Shown one piece after another: positions 6,545 to 16,437 of a stretch of 34,925 nt of DNA. Numbering within the stretch: position 1 is the first letter of the stretch; every line of letters starts with the position of its first letter. Position numbers and translations under genes: made by a program. The DNA is from an uncultured Anaerolineaceae bacterium. GTDB lineage: Bacteria; Chloroflexota; Anaerolineae; Anaerolineales; Anaerolineaceae. Location of the stretch: contig CALMGN010000021.1 of assembly GCA_937863605.1 (NCBI GenBank), forward strand, positions 1 through 34,925, in the 5' to 3' direction. The notes beneath the pieces were generated by a model, which saw only the letters and a list, made by a program, of their open reading frames with translations, ran no database searches and was not told the DNA's origin.

Positions 6545-9127
6545 ATGCCAGCATCCAGATGGAATGTCGATCTGAACCATATGTTATATGAAACCGAGAC
6601 AGACGAGGGAAATTTCGAAGAAATCTATTTTGGCTCTACTGATTCTCAATTTGAAGGGCTTGTCGAAGAGCCAACCGGTCCTGAACCGGAATTTGTCGAA
6701 GAAACTACGGTAAAACTGCCGGACGTCTTGCCAATCCTGCCCCTGCGCGGATTGGTGGTTTATCCGCAGACTGGCGTCCCCCTTACCATCGGTCAACCAC
6801 GCTCCATCCGCCTGGTGGATGATGTGGTGGTCGGCGACCGCATGATCGGTCTGATTGCCTCTAAAGACTCTGAGCTTGAAAACCCCGGCCCCGAGAATCT
6901 CTACCAGATCGGCACCGCAGCTTTGATTCACAGGCTGTTCCGGGCTCCAGACGGGACGATTCGGCTGTTGGTGCAGGGAATTTCCCGCTTCAAGGTAACC
7001 GAATACACTTCGCTCGAGCCCTACTTGCAAGCCAAAGTGGAAGCCTACCCCGAGACACAGGAAGAAGGGCTCGAGGTCGATGCCCTGGCGCGCAATGTGC
7101 GCGACCAGTTCGGCCACATCGCCGAAATGATCCCCTCCATGCCGCGCGAATTGGTGGCTTCCATCGCCAGCCTGTCCGATCCGCTGGCTACCGTGTACTC
7201 CATCGCCAATTTGCAGCGGATGGAAATTGGAGACGCCCAGGAGATCCTGGAAGTCGATTCGATCAGCGCAAAACTACACAAACTGGTCACTTTGTTGACC
7301 CGGGAGAGCGAGGTTCTCGAGCTTAGCCAAAAAATCCAAAAAGAAGCACGTTCCGAAATTGACAAAGTTCAACGCGAATACTTTTTACGCGAACAGCTCA
7401 AAGCCATTCAGCGCGAACTCGGCGAGGTGGACGAGCAGGCTGCTGACGTCGAAGAATTCCGCAAGAAAATCGAAGCCGTTACCATGCCGGAAGAAGCCGG
7501 TACGCTCGCCCGGCGCGAACTGGAGCGCCTCTCGCGCCTGCCTACCGCTGCCGCTGAATACGGTGTCATTCGAACCTATCTGGACTGGCTGGTTTCGATC
7601 CCCTGGTCAACCATTACCCCGGATAACCTCGATATCTCCCACGCACGCGAGGTGCTGGACGCCGATCACTACGGGCTGGAAGACATCAAAGAACGCATCC
7701 TGGAATACCTGGCTATCCGCAAGCTGCGCCAGGAACGCCGTGAGGAATTTGCCGGTCAAACCAGCGAAGATAAAATCCGCAAGGAACGCGAAGGTGTCAT
7801 CCTGTGCTTTATCGGCCCGCCAGGTGTTGGTAAAACCAGCCTTGGCATGTCCATCAGCCGTGCGATGGGACGTAAATTTATCCGTCTTTCGCTCGGAGGC
7901 GTGCGAGACGAAGCTGAAATTCGCGGCCACCGCCGGACTTACATCGGCGCCATGCCCGGTCGGATCATTCAGGCACTGCGCCGGGTTGAAACCCGTAACC
8001 CGGTTTTTATGCTGGATGAAATCGATAAGTTGAGTTTTGACTTCCGCGGCGATCCAGCCTCCGCGCTGCTTGAAGTCCTCGATCCGGAACAGAACGTCGA
8101 ATTCCGGGATAATTACATCGAGGTGGCCTTCGATCTTTCACAGGTGATGTTTATCACCACCGCCAACCAACTGGAGACTATCCCCGGTCCGCTGCTTGAC
8201 CGAATGGAAATCATCCAGCTCTCCGGGTATACCGAAAATGAGAAACTGCAAATTGCCAAGCAATATCTCATTCCACGGCAGCTTCGTGAAAACAGCCTGC
8301 GTCAAGGTGAAATTGAATTTAGCGAGAAAGCAATTGCCGCCATTATCCGCAGCTACACCCGCGAGTCGGGTGTGCGCAGCCTGGAGCGTGAAATTGGTGG
8401 TATTTGTCGCAAGATTGTCACCCGCATCACTGAAGGCAAGACTGAAAAAGTGGTAATCGATGCAGAGATGGTACGCGAACTCCTTGGCCGGCCGAAATTC
8501 TTTGCGACTGAGGAAATTCAACGCCGGCTGGAGGTTCCTGGCGTTGCAACCGGATTAGCCTGGACACCAGTTGGCGGCGACATTCTATTCATCGAGGCTA
8601 CGCGCATGCCAGGCAGCAAAGGTTTTTTGACCACCGGCTCGGTCGGCAAGGTCATGCAGGAATCGGCGCAAGCAGCCCTCTCGTATGTCCGTTCACGGAC
8701 GTCTAGTTTAGGCATCGACGATGCAGTATTTGAACGGTCCGATCTTCACCTGCACATTCCAGCCGGCGCCCAGCCAAAGGACGGCCCCTCCGCGGGTGTC
8801 ACCATGGCCACAGCACTCGTTTCTCTTATGACCGGCAAACTGGTGCGGTCGGATGTCGGAATGACCGGGGAGATCACCTTGCGCGGACAGGTATTGCCGG
8901 TTGGCGGAATCAAAGAGAAGATTCTGGCGGCTCACCGGGCTGGTCTCAAAACGATTATTCTCCCGCGCGACAATGAACCTGACCTGGAAGAACTACCTGA
9001 GGAAGTTCACCAGGCGATAAATTTTATTTTGGTCGACACTATGGATGAGGTACTCAGCCAGGCATTAGAACCCATCCCCCAGCCGGCCCCAATTGAATCC
9101 TCAGACGTATCCCTTTCAAGCGAATAA
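6545..9127 (+). CDS. lon: ATP-dependent protease La (Lon)
   Basis: This 860-aa LonA-type cytoplasmic AAA+ protease degrades misfolded and regulatory proteins. After an acidic N-terminal extension of about 65 residues comes the substrate-binding LON domain (from [13 protein letters not shown]), the coiled helical region ([19 protein letters not shown]), the AAA+ module with Walker A GPPGVGKT (424-431) and Walker B MLDEIDKL, and the protease domain with catalytic S749 in KDGPSAG and K792 in GGIKEK, 43 residues apart as in the E. coli enzyme. All catalytic parts are intact. The extension makes it longer than the usual 780-820 aa. The ATG at 6545 lacks a strong Shine-Dalgarno; an internal Met (codon 13) is an alternative start. 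A receiver gene follows after 5 nt. Confidence 0.97.
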   Translation: MPASRWNVDLNHMLYETETDEGNFEEIYFGSTDSQFEGLVEEPTGPEPEFVEETTVKLPDVLPILPLRGLVVYPQTGVPLTIGQPRSIRLVDDVVVGDRMIGLIASKDSELENPGPENLYQIGTAALIHRLFRAPDGTIRLLVQGISRFKVTEYTSLEPYLQAKVEAYPETQEEGLEVDALARNVRDQFGHIAEMIPSMPRELVASIASLSDPLATVYSIANLQRMEIGDAQEILEVDSISAKLHKLVTLLTRESEVLELSQKIQKEARSEIDKVQREYFLREQLKAIQRELGEVDEQAADVEEFRKKIEAVTMPEEAGTLARRELERLSRLPTAAAEYGVIRTYLDWLVSIPWSTITPDNLDISHAREVLDADHYGLEDIKERILEYLAIRKLRQERREEFAGQTSEDKIRKEREGVILCFIGPPGVGKTSLGMSISRAMGRKFIRLSLGGVRDEAEIRGHRRTYIGAMPGRIIQALRRVETRNPVFMLDEIDKLSFDFRGDPASALLEVLDPEQNVEFRDNYIEVAFDLSQVMFITTANQLETIPGPLLDRMEIIQLSGYTENEKLQIAKQYLIPRQLRENSLRQGEIEFSEKAIAAIIRSYTRESGVRSLEREIGGICRKIVTRITEGKTEKVVIDAEMVRELLGRPKFFATEEIQRRLEVPGVATGLAWTPVGGDILFIEATRMPGSKGFLTTGSVGKVMQESAQAALSYVRSRTSSLGIDDAVFERSDLHLHIPAGAQPKDGPSAGVTMATALVSLMTGKLVRSDVGMTGEITLRGQVLPVGGIKEKILAAHRAGLKTIILPRDNEPDLEELPEEVHQAINFILVDTMDEVLSQALEPIPQPAPIESSDVSLSSE

Positions 9128-9132
9128 TCCTT

Positions 9133-9510
9133 ATGACCCATGTTGTTTTAATTGAAGACGACCCGTCCATGCGGCATTTGCTCAAAATATTTTTAGAGAT
9201 GGAGCAATTTAAAACCACTCTCATTGACCATTTCGAGCCAAACGCAGTCATCGCCGAATTGAAATCCAGCCAGCCGGACTTTTTATTAATGGACGTCCAT
9301 CTGAACGGCGCAAATGGCCTTGATTTATTGACGGTTGTCCGCGAACAGCAAGGGTTAAAAAACCTCAAGATTTTGATGATTTCTGGCGAGGATTGCGAAG
9401 ACGCCTGCCTGACGGCAGGTGCCAACGGATTCCTCCTCAAGCCCTATGCGCCTACAGATTTACTCAACTGGCTGCGGTCAAAGGATTTATCGCTCTCCAA
9501 TTTAAGTTGA
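9133..9510 (+). CDS. Receiver-only response regulator
   Basis: This 125-aa single receiver domain has acidic residues E8-D9-D10, phosphoacceptor D54 in LLMDVHL, S84 at the Thr/Ser switch position and K103-P104. It has no output domain, so signalling must go through protein partners. It starts 5 nt after the lon stop with no Shine-Dalgarno of its own, and 11 nt separate its stop from the PHP-AlbA_2 gene, so all three are probably one transcript. Its placement suggests it may modulate one of these neighbours, but nothing in the sequence shows this. No kinase lies nearby. It differs clearly from the receiver at 1043. Confidence 0.9.
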   Translation: MTHVVLIEDDPSMRHLLKIFLEMEQFKTTLIDHFEPNAVIAELKSSQPDFLLMDVHLNGANGLDLLTVVREQQGLKNLKILMISGEDCEDACLTAGANGFLLKPYAPTDLLNWLRSKDLSLSNLS

Positions 9511-9521
9511 GGAGCTTAATT

Positions 9522-11268
9522 ATGCCAAGAACCCCATCGCAAGCTGCCAGTCAATGGTATACCGTTGACTTGCACCTGCATACACCCGCATCGACTGATT
9601 TTCAACAACCGGATGCATCCTACATTGATATTTTAGAAAAAGCTGAATCCCGCGGTCTGGATATGATCGCCTTCACCGACCATAATACGGTGGCAGGCTA
9701 TCGCAAACTCAGTGACGAGATTCAGCAGTTGGAATTGCTTGAAAAATTAGGCCGGCTGCTGCCTGAAGAACGCTCCCGCCTTGACCAATACCGGCGGCTG
9801 ATGACCAAAATCATGGTGCTGCCGGGTTTCGAATTCACAGCCACTTTTGGATTTCACATTCTGTGCATATTTCCGCCGGAAAAGCCTGTCCGTGAACTCG
9901 AACACTTGTTGCTGACGCTGAATATTCCCCCGGAACACATTGATGAGGGCTCTCAGACCGTAGGTGCAACCTCGGATGCGCTTACTGTGTACCGGGTGGT
10001 CAACCAGCATGGCGGCCTGGTGATCGCTGCCCATGCCAATTCGAGCAACGGCGTGGCTATGCGCGGATTCAATTTTGGCGGCCAAACCAAGATCGCCTTT
10101 ACACAGGACAGTAATCTGCATGCCTTAGAGGTTACCGACCTGGAACTGAAAAGCCCAAGGAGCACAGCGGCATTCTTCAACGGCACCAAACCGGAATACC
10201 CGCGCCGAATGCATTGCATCCAGGGATCCGACGCTCATCGGGTAACGGCAGATTCCTTGCGCAAGAAGAATCTCAGTATTGGCGACCGGGCAACTGACGT
10301 GCTCATGGCCGAATGTACCTTTGAGGCGCTCAAGGAAGTGTTCCTTGGTAACGACTTTTCACGCACCCGGCCGCACAGCCACACTGAAGAACACGCCTAC
10401 GACTTCATCCAATCTGCGGTAGAAGAAGGCGCGAACATTATCACAGAGTTCCATGACTCCATTACGATTCGCGGTGGAAAACTGTATGATATTTTGGCGG
10501 ATGTATGTGCTTTTGCCAATACCAACGGCGGCACGCTATACCTGGGGGTCAGCGACGATGTCAAAATACCTCCGGTCGGCATCCCGGATCCGGAGCAGGC
10601 TATCCGGCAAATCGAAAAAGAGATCAACAACCGTATCAGCCCTCCACTTCATTGTCAGATGGATATTCACGACTACCGCGGCAAGAAATTGGTGCGTGTT
10701 CTGGTACCGCGCGGAGACGAACCTCCGTACGCAGTGGACGATAACAAGATTTATCTGCGCGATGAAGCCGAAACTGGGCTGGCAGTGCGTGACGAAATCG
10801 TCAGCCTGGTACTGCGCAACAAACGCGAACCGCACGCGGTACCTCAGGAGCCGGTCAGTCCGGTTGAACCGGTTGTCCGCGAACAGGCGCCGGTCAAAGA
10901 AGAAGTCGATATGGACGATGCGCCGCGTACCGGCGTGGAAGTGCTGAATCCTGAAGCACGCCAGGGGAAACAATACTTTACCATGCGTGATTTGCGCAAC
11001 GGCAATATGGTCAAAAATGTTACCCGCGTTTCAGCCCGCAAGTTGTGGCACTACGCCATCAATCGCTATAACGAACTGGTGCCGGATTTGGATAAAGCGC
11101 ACATCACCTGGCAAGGCGACCTGGGTTTTGTAGGCCAGTACAAACAGGGCAGTACAGTGCGCTATGACTTGATTCAACGTACCCCAGGCGGCTACCGCTT
11201 CTATTTTGGCGTCACCGCAGACGGCATTCACGGTGGTTGGAAGCATTTGATTGGCGAGGATGAAAGCT
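9522..11268 (+). CDS. PHP-domain phosphoesterase fused to a Schlafen-type AlbA_2 domain
   Basis: This 582-aa protein has at least three parts. Residues about 12-290 form a PHP metal-dependent phosphoesterase domain with the expected ligands: HLHT (H18, H20), FTDHN (D53, H54), PGFEF, AAHANS and GSDAHR. Residues about 305-435 match the AlbA_2 (Schlafen-like, DNA/RNA-binding) domain: [28 protein letters not shown], and [11 protein letters not shown] charged, Pro-rich linker leads to a C-terminal module (about 481-576) of unknown type, rich in aromatic residues ([28 protein letters not shown]). GAGGAG before the ATG supports the start at 9522; the open frame upstream overlaps the receiver gene and is a shadow. 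It is cytoplasmic. A nuclease or nucleotide phosphoesterase guided by nucleic-acid binding is a reasonable inference. The final base of the stop codon (11270) is shared with the mogA start. Confidence 0.88.
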
Positions 11269-11269
11269 A

Positions 11270-11779
11270 ATGGCCATTCGGTTTAGCGTTCTCACCGTGT
11301 CCGACCGGTCAGCCCGGGGCGAGCGGGAAGATTTGGCTGGACCAGCTCTGGTTAAACAAATTGAGGCTGCCGGGCATACACTCGTCCACACATCGGTTGT
11401 TGCCGATGAAGCCTCCGATATCAGCCGAATGCTGATCCTCTGGTGCGATGCCGGAGAAACCGATATCATTCTGACTACAGGCGGGACGGGTTTCGCCCCG
11501 CGGGACATCACACCTGAAGCGACCATGGCAATCATTCAGCGCCCCGCCCTGGGTATTGCCGAAGCTGCCCGGGCGTTTAGCCTGCAGCTTACCCCGCATG
11601 CCATGCTGAGCCGCAATACTGCCGGTATCCGCGGGAGAACTCTAATCATTAATCTTCCGGGCAGCCCAAAAGCTGCCCGCGAGATCCTGGAATACCTGCT
11701 GCCTGTCCTACCGCACGCGGTTGAGTTGCTGGAAGATAATCCCCAGGCCGAACAAGGCCACGGGAAGGTGAGCGCCTAA
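11270..11779 (+). CDS. mogA: Molybdopterin adenylyltransferase-like protein (MogA/MoaB family)
   Basis: This 169-aa protein of the MoCF_biosynth fold activates molybdopterin by adenylylation before molybdenum insertion. Family motifs are LTVSDRSARGEREDLAG at the start, the nucleotide-binding ILTTGGTGFAPRDITPEAT and the late NLPGSPKAARE. The length is standard. The ATG overlaps the upstream stop (TAATG), so translation is coupled to the PHP-AlbA_2 gene. No other molybdenum-cofactor gene is in the window. MogA and MoaB cannot be told apart with certainty by eye. The stop codon overlaps the stop of the convergent DUF58 gene. Confidence 0.92.
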   Translation: MAIRFSVLTVSDRSARGEREDLAGPALVKQIEAAGHTLVHTSVVADEASDISRMLILWCDAGETDIILTTGGTGFAPRDITPEATMAIIQRPALGIAEAARAFSLQLTPHAMLSRNTAGIRGRTLIINLPGSPKAAREILEYLLPVLPHAVELLEDNPQAEQGHGKVSA

Positions 11780-13104
11780 ATTTTTTTCCCGCTTTCCGCA
11801 GGATCTAACCCAAAAGCCGGGTTCAATTTTCCAATCGCCAGAGCAGCCTGAAGCGGGTCATTCCGCCGGATCAGGCTGACCGGTACGTTGTATTGCCGAA
11901 TTTGCTCCGCAATTTCATCGGAACTGGTTGCCGAACCAAAACCGCGCGGGTCAATCAGCACCACCACCGGCTGCAAATCGCGGCGCAGCAATATGTCAAC
12001 GGCCAGGATCATATTATCCGTATTGGAAGCAGTGACCAGCACGACCGTGCTGCCACGGACGATCTGATTGGCCTGTCCTTCGATTAAACCCAACAGAGGA
12101 AGCTTGCCCTCTGGTTTCAGGAAGGCGCACACCTCTAGAATTTTTCCCAACTGCCGCTCGCCGCGCTCTGCCGGGATTAGATTGAGGTGCGTGCCTGCAC
12201 TGGCAAACCCAACCGACCGGCCTTCTGATATGTAGTAATTGACAATAGAAGCCGCAGCAGATACAGCATATTCAAAGGTATCCGGCGGCAGCGGGACATC
12301 AACCTTTTCCGGCAGCACCCAGAACTGTTCCCGCTGTAGCTGGTCGTACAGCGTGTATGGCAATGCCAGGTGAACACCATGTAACGCGTCCAACAAGACC
12401 CAGACATCAGCCTGGGGGTCCTGCTCAAACTCCTTGACCATTAACCGGTCTGTACGGGCGGTTGTCCGCCAGTGAATGCGGCTGAGAGGGTCGCCGGGGG
12501 CATATTCGCGCACGCCTGCCGCGTAAGGGGTGACTTCCAGACTCTTTCGGCGCAGCGCCCTCCCACCTGGCAATCGGCCGGTGGGTCCTGGGAAGTTATC
12601 CAGAGCCACCATATACGGCAGCACCACCAGTTTATTGTCGGATTCGAACAATTTTTCGCGGCCGAATAGGCCGAAAGGGTCGCCAGAGGAAATCATCGTC
12701 GGTCCGAGCAGAAAAGACCCGCGCTGGGTCAGTAGCGTACGAGAGAAATAGGAGCGGTATTGGTGCCGGCCAATATTGGCAACCACTTTGGATCCGCGTT
12801 TACCTGGCATATCAGTCAGATCGCGAACTTCAAGCCAGAGACGCCCTAAACCCGATTGGTTGATGATTTCAAAACGTTCTTCGAAGATTTGACCCACCTG
12901 CTGACGGAGTACCCGGGAAGTGCGGCGTACTTCCAGACCGCGCAGCGATGCCGCCGTCCAGATGAGGGATACCAACCCCACCAGAATCAGAAGATAACCG
13001 ATGCGGTAATAGACATAGGAATTCTGCGGCTCTGACAGGAAGGCAGCCACATACACGCCCCCCAGCAGAACCAGATAGGCTAAAAAAGCGCGCCTGATAA
13101 TCAT
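11776..13104 (-). CDS. DUF58 domain membrane protein (MoxR partner)
   Basis: This 442-aa protein begins with two closely spaced membrane helices (about 5-24 and 31-50), followed by a beta-rich region and the DUF58 signature around residues 195-235: REYAPGDPLSRIHWRTTAR then LMVKEFEQD, and a vWA-like segment beginning VWVLLDAL. DUF58 proteins are encoded next to MoxR AAA+ ATPases and are thought to be their membrane-anchored partners in assembly or remodelling of envelope proteins or enzymes. Here the start overlaps the moxR stop by 4 nt (ATGA), a classic coupled pair. Length and motif are normal. Confidence 0.93.
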   Translation of the reverse strand: MIIRRAFLAYLVLLGGVYVAAFLSEPQNSYVYYRIGYLLILVGLVSLIWTAASLRGLEVRRTSRVLRQQVGQIFEERFEIINQSGLGRLWLEVRDLTDMPGKRGSKVVANIGRHQYRSYFSRTLLTQRGSFLLGPTMISSGDPFGLFGREKLFESDNKLVVLPYMVALDNFPGPTGRLPGGRALRRKSLEVTPYAAGVREYAPGDPLSRIHWRTTARTDRLMVKEFEQDPQADVWVLLDALHGVHLALPYTLYDQLQREQFWVLPEKVDVPLPPDTFEYAVSAAASIVNYYISEGRSVGFASAGTHLNLIPAERGERQLGKILEVCAFLKPEGKLPLLGLIEGQANQIVRGSTVVLVTASNTDNMILAVDILLRRDLQPVVVLIDPRGFGSATSSDEIAEQIRQYNVPVSLIRRNDPLQAALAIGKLNPAFGLDPAESGKKI

Positions 13105-14078
13105 TCAGCTTCGGTTTTGGCGCTCAGGTCTCCCCCTGGTACAGGCAGATTCGCCATCACTTCATGCACGATCTGGTCGGCTGAAAGATTGCGCAGGCGG
13201 GCTGCGGGTTGTACCACCATGCGGTGCGCCAGAACATATTCCGCCAGGAATTTGATGTCATCAGGCAGTACGTAATCCCGTCCCTGCATGCCTGCAACTG
13301 CCTGACCAGCCCGGAAGAGCCCCAGGCTGCCGCGCGGGCTTGACCCCAGGTAAACTTCCGAGTTGTCGCGGGTGGCGCGCACGATCTCCACAATATAGCG
13401 TTTGACTGGAGGGGAAACAAAAATCGTCTTTACCAACTCCTGGATCTCCAGAAGCTCGGCCACTTCAGCCACCGATGTAAGGTCGAGAATGGGGTGCCGG
13501 AGCTGTTGCAGCTCCAATATGCGGATTTCATCCATTAGTGCCGGATAACCCATGCGCACCCGCATAAAAAACCGGTCCAACTGGGCTTCGGGCAGCGGAA
13601 AGGTACCCTCGTATTCGATCGGGTTTTGGGTGCCAAGCACCATAAATGGTTTTGGCAGCAGGTAAGTGATGCCGTCCACCGTAACCTGGCGTTCTTCCAT
13701 GGCCTCTAGCATAGCCGATTGGGTCTTCGGTGTGGCGCGGTTGATTTCGTCCGCCAGGATAATTTGCGCCATAATGGGTCCCGGGCGGTATTCAAATTCA
13801 CGGGTGACCTGGTTAAAAATGGCAACGCCGGTCACATCGCTTGGAAGCATGTCCGGGGTAAATTGAATGCGGCTGAATTCACATCCCAGGGATTTGGCCA
13901 AACTGCGTGCAAGCATTGTTTTGCCAACACCTGGGACATCATCAATCAATAAATGCCCCTGGCATAAAAGCCCAACCACAACTAATTCGAGCGTCTGGTT
14001 TTTCCCGACTATGACCTTTTCGAGGTTTTTAATGATCCGTTTTGAAAAGCCCTGGATCTTTGTCGCGGGGTTATCCAT
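13101..14078 (-). CDS. MoxR family AAA+ ATPase
   Basis: This 325-aa chaperone-like ATPase has Walker A DVPGVGKT (47-54), Walker B LADEIN (108-113) with the family-typical RATPKTQ following, sensor-1 region GTQNPIEYEG, arginine-rich LPEAQLDRFFMR, and a C-terminal lid with SPRGSLGL. MoxR proteins remodel partner proteins, often with vWA-domain proteins such as DUF58. A strong AAGGAG sits about 7 nt upstream of the ATG. The upstream membrane-protein gene stops 40 nt before, and no terminator lies between, so it may be co-transcribed with the membrane-protein cluster. The family assignment is certain, the substrate unknown. Confidence 0.95.
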   Translation of the reverse strand: MDNPATKIQGFSKRIIKNLEKVIVGKNQTLELVVVGLLCQGHLLIDDVPGVGKTMLARSLAKSLGCEFSRIQFTPDMLPSDVTGVAIFNQVTREFEYRPGPIMAQIILADEINRATPKTQSAMLEAMEERQVTVDGITYLLPKPFMVLGTQNPIEYEGTFPLPEAQLDRFFMRVRMGYPALMDEIRILELQQLRHPILDLTSVAEVAELLEIQELVKTIFVSPPVKRYIVEIVRATRDNSEVYLGSSPRGSLGLFRAGQAVAGMQGRDYVLPDDIKFLAEYVLAHRMVVQPAARLRNLSADQIVHEVMANLPVPGGDLSAKTEAE

Positions 14079-14118
14079 TCATAACTCCTTGATTGTGCTG
14101 GTTGATTCACTTTGATGA

Positions 14119-16437
14119 TTATTTTGATTTTTGTCGAAGTCTGAGCCAGGCTAGTCCTATGAAAACCCATGATACCAGACTAACCCATAAACCTGTAGCA
14201 AAACTGTCAGGATTATATTCTAATTCAATCAGGTGCATTCCAGCAGGCACTTTGACCGCTTTGAACAAATAATCCGCCCGCAAAACCGGCGTTGGATGAC
14301 CATCGACAGCGGCTTTCCATCCTGGATACCAGGTGTCACGGACCACGACCCAACCGTCAGCCGAGCTGTCCACAGAAAGCACTATCCGGTTGGGTGAATC
14401 CAAAAGCTGCGTAATGTTTCCTTGCCCTCTGTCGATATCGATCGAGTCTTTAAGGGCATTTCCTTCCAATATGACGCATGCAGGAGCATAACTCCACATG
14501 AAGCTCTTGTTTACGAGATCAAAAGCCTCGTCTGCTGATCTTGCCAATTCTGCACAATCCGTCCAACCAAATCGCGGACCGGTATTCATGGGCACAATAC
14601 TTGTTTTTTGCATACTCGCAGGATCTAACGTAATTTCTGCCCCTGCGTTCATCAAATATAACCATAAATGCACATAATCTGCGGAGCTACCCTCCATCCG
14701 ATCCAGCCAGGCTGCGTAGCGTTCAGGCACCAGCGGGTCGAAATTATTGACCATCGGGAATCCATCCAATAAATTGAGGTTCGGCACAAGCACGTCCCGC
14801 AACCCGCTCCAGTCATCTCTCCCCCTGAAATCTTTGAAATTAAACCACTGGTTGAACTCAAGTTCGTATTCAGTCTCGGGGTCGATCCAAATGCGCCTGC
14901 CATCAGACACATTAATAATTTGTTCTATTTTACTATGCGAAACAGTAAAGGTTCTGGCCGGGATGGTCGGGTTGACAGCCGCCTGAGCGACCAGCAAATC
15001 GACCAGAATCCACGCACCGGCAATATATCCCCACACCCCCAATCGTCCCTCCGTGGGCATCCGCCGGGCGATAAAGGCGCTGCCCGCCGCCACGAGGCCG
15101 AATAAGATCAAACCGCGCACCAAGCCGTTCTCCACTTGCGGCAAGCCTGGCGAAACCAGGGCTGTGGCTGCGGCCAGTATCAGTCCACCAAAAGAAATGA
15201 GGTTGAGTGCCACTCGGCCCTTCTGCCCTGGCTGCGACCAGCGGTCAGCGGCAAAGCCGGCGAGTAGCGCCAGCGAAAAGATTGGCCAAACCATCCAGCG
15301 TGCTGGCGCCTGGAACATCTCGAAAGTTGGAATGTTGCGGTACAACCAGGGATAAATGGGGGTATTCGACCCCAGCGCGAGCATAATCCCACTGATGGTG
15401 GTCAACCATAAGAACCAGGTCAACCCGCGGAATCCGTCCGATTGGACTTTTTTCCAAAATAGTAAGGGGATTGTGGTTAACGCCAAGATGAACGGGATTA
15501 ACCCGATATAAACCGCGTCCTCCCAGTAGGTGGCGTAACCATAAAAATCACCATAGCCGGGGTTGCCAAACAAGTCCGGGATCAAAAATCCGAGCAACCG
15601 CAATGGTGAAAATGAATAAACCATGGCGGTTGCGTAGTCATACGCCAAGGCTCGTTGCGACTGGATCAGGTATTCAAAGGTAGGAATCAATTGTGCGGCG
15701 GTCAGCAGCACCGCGAACCCACTACAAATAGCAAAGATGACAGCCGCCGAGAGTGATATTTTCCAGCGACCTCGCTGCCATCCCCTGACCAGTGCCCATA
15801 AACCGGCAAAAAGCAGTGCATACCAGGCGACTTGAGCATGCCCTGCGAGCAACAGCATGGCGATATGCAGCGCTAACCGCAGCCCTGCCCGCATGCCCTC
15901 GACTTTTGATTTTGAAGTCAGCAATCTTTCGATGCCGGTCAGGATCCACGGCAGCCAGACCGCGGCCCAGATCATGGGGTAAAAGCTGCCGCGTGCCACC
16001 AAATAGCCTCCCATACCGAAGGCTAACCCGGACACAATTTGACCACGCTGCCGCACACCTAACTGACGCATTAATCGCACCACACCGAGCGCTCCCCAGG
16101 CCAAATGCAACGGGACCAGCAGTGTAAAACCCCAGGCTAGTCCAGCAGGACCCCAGAGTTCATCCAGGAGGAATAATGGCAGCGATGGCGGGTAAAACAA
16201 AGCCAGCTGATAGTTGGCCAGCAGCGGAGCGCCGAGTCCATTGAGCGGATTCCAGAGGGGAAAAATCCCTTCGCGCAGCATGGTCCAGGCGTAATGCCGC
16301 CAGGGAATAAATTGCAGGGTTGGCAGCCCCCAGAAGATTACCCTTCCACGCAATAAAGGCAACAAAAACAGTAGGATGGGTGCGGCACTCACCCACAAAG
16401 CCGGTGTGAGCTGAATTCGGTACCTGGTGCTAGCCAT
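14119..16437 (-). CDS. YfhO-like multi-pass membrane protein
   Basis: This 772-aa protein has a dozen or so hydrophobic helices in the first 480 residues and a large exported C-terminal domain, then a final helix before the basic end. The N-terminal part carries the YfhO pattern (ALFYPPSLPLFLL; PLWNPLNGLGAPLLANYQ). The C-terminal domain ends with the characteristic block VVRDTWYPGWKAAVDGHPTP followed by FKAVKVPAGMHLIEL. YfhO proteins are GT-C-like membrane enzymes; Gram-positive members decorate lipoteichoic acid with sugars. The substrate in this organism is unknown. The start overlaps the end of the upstream gene (8 nt). It is a distant paralogue of that 714-aa neighbour. Confidence 0.85.
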   Translation of the reverse strand: MASTRYRIQLTPALWVSAAPILLFLLPLLRGRVIFWGLPTLQFIPWRHYAWTMLREGIFPLWNPLNGLGAPLLANYQLALFYPPSLPLFLLDELWGPAGLAWGFTLLVPLHLAWGALGVVRLMRQLGVRQRGQIVSGLAFGMGGYLVARGSFYPMIWAAVWLPWILTGIERLLTSKSKVEGMRAGLRLALHIAMLLLAGHAQVAWYALLFAGLWALVRGWQRGRWKISLSAAVIFAICSGFAVLLTAAQLIPTFEYLIQSQRALAYDYATAMVYSFSPLRLLGFLIPDLFGNPGYGDFYGYATYWEDAVYIGLIPFILALTTIPLLFWKKVQSDGFRGLTWFLWLTTISGIMLALGSNTPIYPWLYRNIPTFEMFQAPARWMVWPIFSLALLAGFAADRWSQPGQKGRVALNLISFGGLILAAATALVSPGLPQVENGLVRGLILFGLVAAGSAFIARRMPTEGRLGVWGYIAGAWILVDLLVAQAAVNPTIPARTFTVSHSKIEQIINVSDGRRIWIDPETEYELEFNQWFNFKDFRGRDDWSGLRDVLVPNLNLLDGFPMVNNFDPLVPERYAAWLDRMEGSSADYVHLWLYLMNAGAEITLDPASMQKTSIVPMNTGPRFGWTDCAELARSADEAFDLVNKSFMWSYAPACVILEGNALKDSIDIDRGQGNITQLLDSPNRIVLSVDSSADGWVVVRDTWYPGWKAAVDGHPTPVLRADYLFKAVKVPAGMHLIELEYNPDSFATGLWVSLVSWVFIGLAWLRLRQKSK

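Noticed and set aside
7359-8033. A 224-codon open frame inside lon in another frame
   Set aside because: The composition is out-of-frame (rich in Ser, Arg, Trp and Cys) and it lies wholly within the AAA+ coding region.
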